Below, piece by piece: positions 23,461 to 29,642 of a DNA stretch of 34,625 nucleotides. Numbering within the stretch: position 1 is the first letter of the stretch; the number at the start of each line of letters is the position of its first letter. The DNA comes from CAZBRS01 sp964494475 (GTDB lineage Bacteria > Myxococcota_A > UBA9042 > CAZBRS01). The position numbers were made by a program, and so were the translations under genes. The notes below the pieces were generated by a model that saw nothing but the letters and a program-made list of their open reading frames with translations, did no database searches and was not told the origin of the DNA. The stretch covers positions 1 to 34,625 of the forward strand of contig CAZBRS010000060.1 of assembly GCA_964494475.1 (NCBI GenBank). The letters run 5' to 3'.

Positions 23461-23592
23461 AGCGGCCCCGGGGCCCCGGTCGGCGATTTTTCGGGCCCGC
23501 CCGCCGGCGAAGCCCCGCACGGCGTGCCCTTCACGCCGCGGTCAGGGCGAGCCGGCCCTGGCCCGACAAGCCGACCGGGGCCCGGGGCCGCT
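23461..23592. repeat. Nested long inverted repeat, structured-RNA or MITE candidate
   Basis: The outer arms are 23461-23483 and 23571-23592, complementary over 22 bp with one bulged base. Inside are further matched stems: 23491-23497 with 23560-23566, 23503-23508 with 23551-23556, and a clean apical stem 23520-23526 with 23532-23538 around a 5-base loop. The whole lies in the 264-bp space between the convergent Fe-S operon and kinase gene. It could be a bidirectional terminator, a structured RNA or a palindromic mobile element. The ends do not resemble those of the RAYT element. Confidence 0.5.
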
Positions 23593-23644
23593 CCGGTGGC
23601 CGAATCACCCGTTCGTGGAGTTGGCCTGAATCGAAAAGCGTGGC

Positions 23645-25882
23645 TCACAGCCCCCGCGCGAGCCGGAACCCGATGGTCTCGCTTCGCCGCGTCGCCGGCG
23701 CGCGGTCGCGCTCCTCGACCCCGACCTCGCCCGCGGGGTCGGCCCAACTGCCGCCGGCGGCCAGGCGGCCCCCGGTCGGGCTGGCGTCCCACACCCACTC
23801 GCGCACGTTGCCCAGCATGTCGTGGAGGCCCCAGGCGTTGGCTCCGCGCGTGGCGACCGCGTGGGGCTTACCGCCGCTGTTGGGGCGGTACCAGGCGCTG
23901 TCGGCCACGCTGATCCACGCCGAGCCGCCCTTTCCTGCGCGCGCACCCACCTCCCACTCGACGAGCGTGGGCAACCGGTAGCCGTTGCAGCCTTCGGCCA
24001 CCTGGGCCCGCCGGGCCGAATAGTCGACCCCGGGCGTGCCCGATGCGCCCTCGAGCACGTAGCACGGCGTACGCGCCTCGCGCGTCGACAGAGCGTTCGC
24101 GTAGGCCAGGGCCTCGAACCACGTCACGCCCGCGACGGGGCACGCGTCGCCGGCGTCAGACCCCGAGCCCATCGAGGGACAGCCGTCGTCCTTGGCGGGG
24201 TCGTTGCCGAAGACGGCCCGCCACTCGCCCCGGGTCACCTCGTGGATCGCCATCAGGAACGGAGCGCCCACCTGCAGCTGGTCGGACTCGCGGGAGCCGC
24301 GGTACGTGCCGGCCGGGATGCGCGCCCACCCCTCGGGGACGTTACCGGACTCGTCGAGCACCGCGTTGCGCAGCTTGTCGACCGCCTGCTCCGTGGCTCC
24401 TGCCATCTGCCCGACCATCTCCTCGCCCGCCTGCCTCGCGCCTGGAACCTGGACGATCGCATAGAGCGCGGCCACGACCCCCAGGACCCCCAGCGCCAGT
24501 GCCACCACGGCCGCCGTCCGCGCCGTCCGCCGACGCCCGCCGCGGCGTCGACCAGCCGGCGCGGTCGTCGCCTTGCCCGCGCCGATGCGCGACCAGAAGC
24601 CCGTGGTGTCGAGCGGTGGGCTCGTGAGCGTGCCGGGCTCCGGCAGGGCCTCGGTGGCCTCGGCTGGAGGCTTCAGGGGCAGGCTGACGACCGCTACCGG
24701 CGCGGGCGCCTGGGCCAGTTCGGGCACCGGCGGAAGGACATCGCCGAGGGTCGCGGGCTCGACCTCCAGGACCGGTCGCGGCGGCAGCACGCCGGGCATC
24801 GTGACGGCCCCCACGTCGGGCTCGGCGACGGCGGGCTCCCGGGGCCGATCGCCCAGATCCTGCGTGGTGCCCGCGGCCAGGCTGGCCGCGCTGAGCGCGG
24901 CGTCGAGCTGCTCGCGGAAGGCAGCCACCGTGGGGATGCGCGCCGTCGGGTCCCGCGCGAGCGCGGCCCTCAGGAAGGCCTCCAGCGGCCGCGCGAGGCG
25001 ACCGGCCGGCACCTGGTCGACCGGGTCGTACTCGGGGTCGATCTTCTTGCCGAGCATCTCTTGCGTGGTCTCGCCGGGGAAGGGTCGCTGGCCGACCAGC
25101 ATCTCGAACGCGATGACGCCCAGCGCGTACACGTCGGTCCAGGGCCCGATGTGCCTCTTGCCCAGCTGCTCCGGGGCCAGGTAGGCCGGCGTGCCCATGG
25201 CGTGCGACGTCGACGAGCCGGTCTCGGCGAACTTCACGAGGCCGAAGTCGAGGATGCGCACCAGGTTCGGGTTGCCGGCCACCGCCTGCAGCATGAGGTT
25301 GTCGGGCTTCACGTCGCGGTGCACCAGCCCGCGGGCGTGGGCGGCCTCGAGGCCGTCGCAGGCCTGACGCAGCAGGTGCCGCGCCTCGTCGGGGGGCAGC
25401 GGCGTACCGGCCTTCAGGGGGCCGGCCATGGCGTGCTTCAGCGTGCGCCCGCCCTCGACGAACTCCATGACCAGAAACGCCGAGTCGCCGTGCCGACCGT
25501 ACTCGATGAGCCGCACGACGTTCGGGTGGTTCAGCGTGGCCAGCGCGCGGGCCTCGCCCTCGAACTTGCCGAGTTGCTGCTCCAGCGCCTCGGGATCGTC
25601 GAGGCGGTGCAGCAGCTTGACCGCCACCTGCATGCGAATGGGCAACTGCAGCGCCAGGTACACCGTGCCGAAGCCACCCGACCCGAGCACCCTCACCAGC
25701 AGGTACTTTTCGATGCGTCGACCCACGGCCGGATCGGGCGGTCGCTCCGCCGTTCCGGTCGCGAACTCGATGGGGACGTGGTGGATGCCTCGGACCGCGC
25801 AGGCCTTCTCGGCGCAGGGCGCGCCGATGAGGCCGACGCCTCCGCACCCCGGACACCTGCCTTCGTGCTCGTCGCCCGCCAT
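23645..25882 (-). CDS. Ser/Thr protein kinase fused to FGE-sulfatase-like domain
   Basis: 745 aa from the ATG at 25882, preceded by GGGGGGAGAC at 8 bases. The longer open frame upstream is antisense to the next gene. A short Cys-rich, zinc-ribbon-like start (CPGCGG, Cys10 to Cys28) precedes a Hanks-type kinase domain: GSGGFGTVY, Lys89 in VAVKLL, HRDVKPDN (188-195), DFG (212-214) and YLAPEQ. A Pro/Ala-rich linker, one membrane helix (about 457-478) and an extracytoplasmic formylglycine-generating-enzyme-like domain follow (about 518-745; NGYRLPTLVEWEVGAR, GLHDMLGNVREWVWD). The C-terminus ends in GFRLARGL without the Cys expected of an active enzyme, so that domain probably senses or binds. This architecture is common in Myxococcota (family knowledge). 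The phosphorylation target is unknown. Confidence 0.92.
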   Translation of the reverse strand: MAGDEHEGRCPGCGGVGLIGAPCAEKACAVRGIHHVPIEFATGTAERPPDPAVGRRIEKYLLVRVLGSGGFGTVYLALQLPIRMQVAVKLLHRLDDPEALEQQLGKFEGEARALATLNHPNVVRLIEYGRHGDSAFLVMEFVEGGRTLKHAMAGPLKAGTPLPPDEARHLLRQACDGLEAAHARGLVHRDVKPDNLMLQAVAGNPNLVRILDFGLVKFAETGSSTSHAMGTPAYLAPEQLGKRHIGPWTDVYALGVIAFEMLVGQRPFPGETTQEMLGKKIDPEYDPVDQVPAGRLARPLEAFLRAALARDPTARIPTVAAFREQLDAALSAASLAAGTTQDLGDRPREPAVAEPDVGAVTMPGVLPPRPVLEVEPATLGDVLPPVPELAQAPAPVAVVSLPLKPPAEATEALPEPGTLTSPPLDTTGFWSRIGAGKATTAPAGRRRGGRRRTARTAAVVALALGVLGVVAALYAIVQVPGARQAGEEMVGQMAGATEQAVDKLRNAVLDESGNVPEGWARIPAGTYRGSRESDQLQVGAPFLMAIHEVTRGEWRAVFGNDPAKDDGCPSMGSGSDAGDACPVAGVTWFEALAYANALSTREARTPCYVLEGASGTPGVDYSARRAQVAEGCNGYRLPTLVEWEVGARAGKGGSAWISVADSAWYRPNSGGKPHAVATRGANAWGLHDMLGNVREWVWDASPTGGRLAAGGSWADPAGEVGVEERDRAPATRRSETIGFRLARGL

Positions 25883-25909
25883 GCCGCTGTCTCCCCCCGG
25901 ATTGAGCCC

Positions 25910-25938
25910 ATTCTGGCCACTCGACGGCCACGCCACAA
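25910..25938 (-). promoter_or_regulatory. Candidate kinase promoter
   Basis: On the minus strand TTGTGG (25938-25933), 17 bases, CAGAAT (25915-25910), about 28 bases upstream of the kinase ATG. It faces away from the deoxynucleoside kinase gene. Confidence 0.33.
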
Positions 25939-25943
25939 GCGAA

Positions 25944-25949
25944 TATAGT
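25944..25949 (+). promoter_or_regulatory. Candidate -10 box TATAGT before the deoxynucleoside kinase
   Basis: TATAGT ends 8 bases before the ATG at 25958, so the transcript would be almost leaderless. I see no convincing -35. The ATG lacks a Shine-Dalgarno sequence, which agrees with a leaderless start. Confidence 0.3.
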
Positions 25950-25957
25950 ACCGCGTC

Positions 25958-26611
25958 ATGAAGGGCTCGTACTACATCGTCGTCGAAGGACCCATCGGCG
26001 TGGGCAAGACCACGCTCGTGAAGCGCCTCTCCCAGCGCCTGCCGAGCCGCACCGTGTACGAGGTCTTCGAGGAGAACCCCTTCCTCGCCAAGTTCTACGG
26101 CGACCGGGCGCGCTACGCCTTCCAGACCGAGATGTTCTTCCTGCTGTCGCGCTTTCGCCAGCAGGAGGCCTTCGCGCAGGCCGACCTGTTCTCGCCCTGG
26201 ACCATCAGCGACTACCTGTGGGAGAAGTCCCGCCTCTTCGCGCGCGAGACGCTGGCGCCCGAGGAGTTCGGGCTCTTCGACCACGTGTTCCAGATCCTGT
26301 GCCGCACGGTTCCCACCCCCGACGTGGTGGTCTACCTGCACGCGCCCCTCGACGTGCTCATGAACCGCATCGCCAGCCGCGGCCGCCCCTACGAGGCCGA
26401 CATGGATCGCGGGTACATGGCCAACCTGTGCGACGTCTACGACCGGTTCTTCGCCAGCTACGCCGACACGCCCCTGGTCGTGGTCGACACGACCGATCTG
26501 AACTTCGCCACCAGCGAGGCCGCGGTCAACTCGGTCCTCGAGGTGCTGCAGGGCCACCCGTCGAGCCACGTGCTGCTCCCGCGCCGCAAGCCGGCCGACC
26601 TGCTCGTGTAG
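25958..26611 (+). CDS. Deoxynucleoside kinase (dGK/dAK type)
   Basis: 217 aa, the usual size for bacterial deoxyadenosine/deoxyguanosine kinases. The Walker A motif is EGPIGVGKTTL (10-20). The substrate-site segment TISDYLWEKSRLFARETL corresponds to the conserved block after the P-loop region in this family, and VVVYLHAPLDVLMNRIASRGR contains the lid-type Arg cluster. The enzyme phosphorylates a salvaged deoxynucleoside with ATP in the cytoplasm. Substrate preference cannot be fixed by eye. It has no close functional partner here; a ferredoxin gene follows on the same strand after 100 bases with its own candidate promoter. Confidence 0.93.
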   Translation: MKGSYYIVVEGPIGVGKTTLVKRLSQRLPSRTVYEVFEENPFLAKFYGDRARYAFQTEMFFLLSRFRQQEAFAQADLFSPWTISDYLWEKSRLFARETLAPEEFGLFDHVFQILCRTVPTPDVVVYLHAPLDVLMNRIASRGRPYEADMDRGYMANLCDVYDRFFASYADTPLVVVDTTDLNFATSEAAVNSVLEVLQGHPSSHVLLPRRKPADLLV

Positions 26612-26635
26612 GGCGACAGCCCCCATGCATTTTCG

Positions 26636-26664
26636 TTGACGAGCCGCTCGGAACTTTCTACAAG
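26636..26664 (+). promoter_or_regulatory. Candidate ferredoxin promoter
   Basis: TTGACG (26636-26641), 17 bases, TACAAG (26659-26664), about 47 bases upstream of the ferredoxin ATG. The same -10, TACAAG, occurs before the lipoprotein gene starting at 33955. Confidence 0.42.
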
Positions 26665-27392
26665 ACTGCCCATCGAACACGGACCGACCCGTCCGTGACA
26701 GGGAGGACACCATGGCTCACCGGATCACCGACGACTGCACGGCCTGCGGAAGCTGCGCGCCCGAATGCCCCGTTGAGGCGATCGCCGAGGGCGACCCCAT
26801 CTACACCATCAACCCCGACGAGTGCACCGACTGCGGCGCCTGCGTCGACGTGTGCCCCACGGGCGCCATCCTCGCCGAGTAGGGCCTCGAACCAAGCCCT
26901 GATTCGGGTCTCGTCGGCCGGCCCGACGAAGTCGGTCACGATCTTCCGATCGGCGCCCACCAGCACGTTGTACGGAATGGTGAACACGTCGAACTGCCTC
27001 GACACCTGCCCCTGCGTGTCGAGCAGCACGGGCAGCGAGAGCTTCAGCTTCGACGCCGCCAGCGCCAGCGCCTCGGGCTCGTCGTCGGCGATGGTCACCA
27101 CGTCGATCCTCCCCTTGTAGGCCGCCGCCACGCGCTGGAGCACCGGCAACTCGACCTTGCACGAAGGGCAGTGGCTGGCCCAGAAGACCAGCAGCGCCGG
27201 GCGACCGGCCTTCCCGAGCTCGAACGCCTCGCCGCCCAACCCCGAGAGCCGAAACGGCTCGACGAGGGTGCCCGGTTGCAGCACGTGCGCGCCCAGGCCG
27301 CGGTAGCGCCCGAAGCGCACGAACGAGTAGACGGCCAGCAGGGCCAGCAGGCCGAGCGCCACGTAGCGCATGATCTGGCGGGTGCGTTCCAT
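26658..27392 (-). CDS. TlpA-like membrane-anchored thioredoxin with antisense tail
   Basis: The ATG at 27392 follows GGAGAG at 7 bases; 244 codons. An N-terminal membrane anchor (about 8-25) precedes a TlpA/ResA-like thioredoxin fold with WASHCPSCK (Cys75, Cys78) and the cis-Pro segment FTIPYNVLVG (Pro140). The fold is complete at FEALLGE, about residue 174, where such proteins normally end. The frame nevertheless stays open for 70 more Gly/Ala/Val-rich codons that are the exact antisense of the ferredoxin gene, stopping at 26658. The gene probably lost its stop, or it truly overlaps. The protein should act in the periplasm as a thiol-disulfide reductant, for example for cytochrome maturation or protection (family inference). 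Confidence 0.85.
   Translation of the reverse strand: MERTRQIMRYVALGLLALLAVYSFVRFGRYRGLGAHVLQPGTLVEPFRLSGLGGEAFELGKAGRPALLVFWASHCPSCKVELPVLQRVAAAYKGRIDVVTIADDEPEALALAASKLKLSLPVLLDTQGQVSRQFDVFTIPYNVLVGADRKIVTDFVGPADETRIRAWFEALLGEDGARGAHVDAGAAVGALVGVDGVDGVALGDRLNGAFGRAASAGRAVVGDPVSHGVLPVTDGSVRVRWAVL
26712..26882 (+). CDS. Small 2x[4Fe-4S] ferredoxin
   Basis: 56 aa from the ATG at 26712, preceded by GGGAGG. Two complete cluster motifs are visible: CTACGSCAPECP near the start and CTDCGACVDVCPTGAI near the end, each Cys-x2-Cys-x2-Cys-x3-Cys-Pro. It is a clostridial-type low-potential electron carrier in the cytoplasm. Such a ferredoxin is the natural partner of the NAD(P)H-ferredoxin oxidoreductase encoded about 3 kb upstream (inference). 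The opposite strand is an open frame over the entire gene, the tail of the thioredoxin-like protein. Confidence 0.95.
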   Translation: MAHRITDDCTACGSCAPECPVEAIAEGDPIYTINPDECTDCGACVDVCPTGAILAE

Positions 27393-27418
27393 CCGGGCTC
27401 TCCGACGTTGGCCGACGA

Positions 27419-27446
27419 AAGGTAGGGGTCTGCCCGCGCGAATCAA
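27419..27446 (-). promoter_or_regulatory. Candidate promoter of the TlpA-like gene
   Basis: On the minus strand TTGATT (27446-27441), 16 bases, TACCTT (27424-27419), about 27 bases upstream of the ATG. Confidence 0.38.
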
Positions 27447-27448
27447 TG

Positions 27449-27454
27449 TAGAAT
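27449..27454 (+). promoter_or_regulatory. Candidate -10 box TAGAAT before the exported protein gene
   Basis: TAGAAT ends 6 bases before the ATG at 27461, again implying an almost leaderless transcript. No good -35 is seen. It overlaps the divergent promoter region of the TlpA-like gene. Confidence 0.28.
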
Positions 27455-27460
27455 GGGACC

Positions 27461-28165
27461 ATGAGCGCCCGACATCGTCACGCCTGTCTCCTGGCCGCGC
27501 TCGTCGCGCTGGCGCTGGCCGCTCCCAACGTGCTCGCGCAGGCGACCCCGTCGGCCGAGGGCGACGCCGCCCTCGACGACGCTCCCCGGGTGCGCCGACA
27601 GCTCGTGCCCGCCGACGCAACCGACCTCTCGGCCCCCCCGCCGCCCGTGCCCCTCGTGCCCTCGGTGCTCTTCGACGACGCCGCCCACCTGCCCCTGCTG
27701 GCCTGGCCCGAGGCGCGCTTCCAGAAACGCTTCGGCCTGTGGGAGCTCGACGTGCGCGGTTCGTCGGCGGCGACCACGGGCAACACGCCCTGGCTGCGGG
27801 GCGTGCCCGCGTCGTCGGCCTCGGCGTCGCTCACGTGGCGGTATCACGGTCTGCTCCGCGGCGTGGTGCGACCCGTCGTGGGGGTGGCGGCGTTCGCCTC
27901 GCAGGCGATGCTGCCGCCCCACTGGTCGCTCCGCAACGACGCCCTGTGGAGCGCGGGCGTGGCCCCGAACGCCGGGGTCGAGGTGGTCACGCACGGGGTG
28001 GGCGTCGGCTGGCGCGTGGCGCTGCCCATGGGGCTGTACCAGACGACCCCCGACGGCTTCTACCACCCACAACTGATGGGCAAGCGTCAGCCCGACTGGG
28101 GCACCTTCTTCCAGGGCATGATCCAGAACATGTACCTGATCTGGGAGAAGGACGGGTCCGAGTGA
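27461..28165 (+). CDS. Exported protein, function unknown
   Basis: 234 aa with a clear Sec signal peptide; cleavage is likely after NVLAQA near residue 27. A Pro-rich acidic segment follows. From about residue 75 there are aromatic, alternating segments such as LWELDVRGSSAA, ASASLTWRYHGLLRGVV, GVGVGWRVALPMGLYQ and MIQNMYLIWEKDG, which could form an outer-membrane or periplasmic beta structure. I do not recognise the family. It is divergent from the TlpA-like gene across 68 bases. A mobile element begins 10 bases after its stop. Confidence 0.75.
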   Translation: MSARHRHACLLAALVALALAAPNVLAQATPSAEGDAALDDAPRVRRQLVPADATDLSAPPPPVPLVPSVLFDDAAHLPLLAWPEARFQKRFGLWELDVRGSSAATTGNTPWLRGVPASSASASLTWRYHGLLRGVVRPVVGVAAFASQAMLPPHWSLRNDALWSAGVAPNAGVEVVTHGVGVGWRVALPMGLYQTTPDGFYHPQLMGKRQPDWGTFFQGMIQNMYLIWEKDGSE

Positions 28166-28175
28166 GAGCAGAGCA

Positions 28176-28325
28176 AGCCGTCGACTGAAGTCGCGGCTCC
28201 GGGTACGAAGCCCGCCTGCGCGGGCTGGGGCCGGAATCCACGCGAGGCCACCTTGGTGGCCGCTCCGCAGGTGAAGTCCGCGAAGGCGGACTTGGTAGTC
28301 CCAGCCGCGACTTCAGTCGACGGCT
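28176..28325. mobile_element. 150-bp non-autonomous RAYT/REP element
   Basis: The ends are perfect 23-bp inverted repeats (28176-28198 and 28303-28325), identical to the ends of the transposase-bearing element at 34041-34576. Three perfect internal hairpins lie between them: 28209-28226, 28246-28261 and 28274-28293. The left end, read through the first hairpin, matches the right end of the RAYT element in reverse, and the right end matches its left end. It is therefore an internally deleted copy in the opposite orientation. It sits in the 201-bp space between two convergent genes. Confidence 0.85.
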
Positions 28326-28366
28326 GCCGGTCATCTCGTTGGTTGGCCTTCGACGCCTGCTGAATT

Positions 28367-29476
28367 CTACGACGGCATCGACGGCCCCTGCCCCGCCGCC
28401 CTCAACGCCTCGGCGACCACCAGCCCCACGGCCGTGTCGTGCTCGCGGTGCGGCACGTCTTCGAGCGCCTGGCGGGCCTCGGGCGTCTTCATGCCCGCGA
28501 GGGCCTGCACGGCCAGCAGCCGCAGGGGCTGTTGCTCGCCCCGCGAGAGCTCTTGCAGGAAGGCCACGGCCTCGGACCCCCCGACCAGGCCCAGCGCGAG
28601 CACGGCCACCTCGCCCAAGGGGTCGTGGGGCTCGGCGTGACGCTCGATCGCGGCGCGGAGCGAGGGGATCGTCCCCGGACCGAGCGCGCCGAGCACGGTA
28701 GCGGCGCACTGTCGCTCGCGGGTGCCGGGGTGCCTCTCCACCGCCGCCAGTACGGCGTCGACCAGCGCGCGCGCGCGATCGGGCGAGAGAGGGTGAGCCG
28801 TCGCGAGCTCCTGCAGCCCCCGGAAGGCCGAGACCGGGCGCTCGCCGACGGACAGGTAGCGCAGCAGCGCCTCGAGAGCGCGCGGCCCCCCGATACGCCC
28901 CAGGGCCAGTCCGCAGCAGCGCACGACCTCGGGGCTCGAGTCGGGGGCGAACATGGCCTCGATGAGGGCGCCCGTCACGGAGTCGTCGCCGAAGCGTGCC
29001 AGCAACTCGGCGGCCAGCTGGCGCGTGACCGGGTCGACGCTGCGCAGCCCCGCGGCCAGTCGGAAGGGGGCCACCCCGTTGCCGTCGCCGAGCTTCGTGA
29101 GGATGCGAAACACGAAGGTCTGCAGGGGCGTCGGGTGGCCCGGAGTTCCCCCCCGCGCCGCCACGCCCCGAGAGGCCAGCAACACCTCGACCAGCGGCGC
29201 CACGATCGAGCGGTCACCGCTCGCGATCAGGCGCTCGGACACATCGCGCGCCACGGCCCAGTGCTTCTCGGTGAGGAGCAGCTCGACCAGGGGCCTGGCC
29301 GTGACCGACACCTGCGAGAGCACGCGCGACGTCAGATCGACCTGCCCCGCCTCCACGGCCTCGCGCTCGGCCTGGCGTTGGCGGCGCCGCTGCCACGACC
29401 AGGCAGTGAACCCCAGGTCGACCACGAGCAGGGTCACGGCCACGGCCGCGATGAGCATCCACAGGGTCGCAGTCAT
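28367..29476 (-). CDS. HEAT-repeat membrane protein
   Basis: 369 aa from the ATG at 29476 with GGGGAGGGC upstream. One N-terminal membrane helix (about 7-27) is followed by a basic stretch (QRRRQRQ), so the bulk is probably cytoplasmic. The rest is helical repeats of HEAT/PBS-lyase type, for example DPVTRQLAAELLARFGDDSV, SPEVVRCCGLALGRIGGPRA, DPLGEVAVLALGLVGGSEAV and PLRLLAVQALAGMKTPEARQ. These proteins are usually scaffolds for protein-protein contacts. No enzyme motif is visible and no partner can be named. Confidence 0.85.
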   Translation of the reverse strand: MTATLWMLIAAVAVTLLVVDLGFTAWSWQRRRQRQAEREAVEAGQVDLTSRVLSQVSVTARPLVELLLTEKHWAVARDVSERLIASGDRSIVAPLVEVLLASRGVAARGGTPGHPTPLQTFVFRILTKLGDGNGVAPFRLAAGLRSVDPVTRQLAAELLARFGDDSVTGALIEAMFAPDSSPEVVRCCGLALGRIGGPRALEALLRYLSVGERPVSAFRGLQELATAHPLSPDRARALVDAVLAAVERHPGTRERQCAATVLGALGPGTIPSLRAAIERHAEPHDPLGEVAVLALGLVGGSEAVAFLQELSRGEQQPLRLLAVQALAGMKTPEARQALEDVPHREHDTAVGLVVAEALRAAGQGPSMPS

Positions 29477-29512
29477 GACGCCCTCCCCAGGATGAATTGT
29501 ACGTTCGATTCC

Positions 29513-29541
29513 ACGGTAGACCTGCGCGACCCGCGTGACAA
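29513..29541 (-). promoter_or_regulatory. Candidate promoter of the HEAT-repeat gene
   Basis: On the minus strand TTGTCA (29541-29536), 17 bases, TACCGT (29518-29513), with a leader of about 30 bases. This is nearly identical to the lipase operon promoter (TTGTCA, 17, TACCCT). Confidence 0.45.
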
Positions 29542-29586
29542 GGGCCTCGTTCGAGGGCCGCGCGGAGGCCCCGGGACGCGTTCGGC

Positions 29587-29615
29587 TTGCGGCGCCCGCG
29601 AGATCCCGCTAAGGT
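29587..29615 (+). promoter_or_regulatory. Candidate promoter of the 1027-aa lipoprotein gene
   Basis: TTGCGG (29587-29592), 17 bases, TAAGGT (29610-29615), with an inferred leader of about 21 bases ending in CTGGAGCC before the ATG at 29643. Confidence 0.4.
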
Positions 29616-29642
29616 GGTCCGAATTCTGCTTCTGGAGCCAGC

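Noticed and set aside
23645..24330. Active formylglycine-generating (sulfatase-activating) enzyme
   Set aside because: The fold motifs are present, but the C-terminal catalytic Cys is missing and no sulfatase is encoded nearby.
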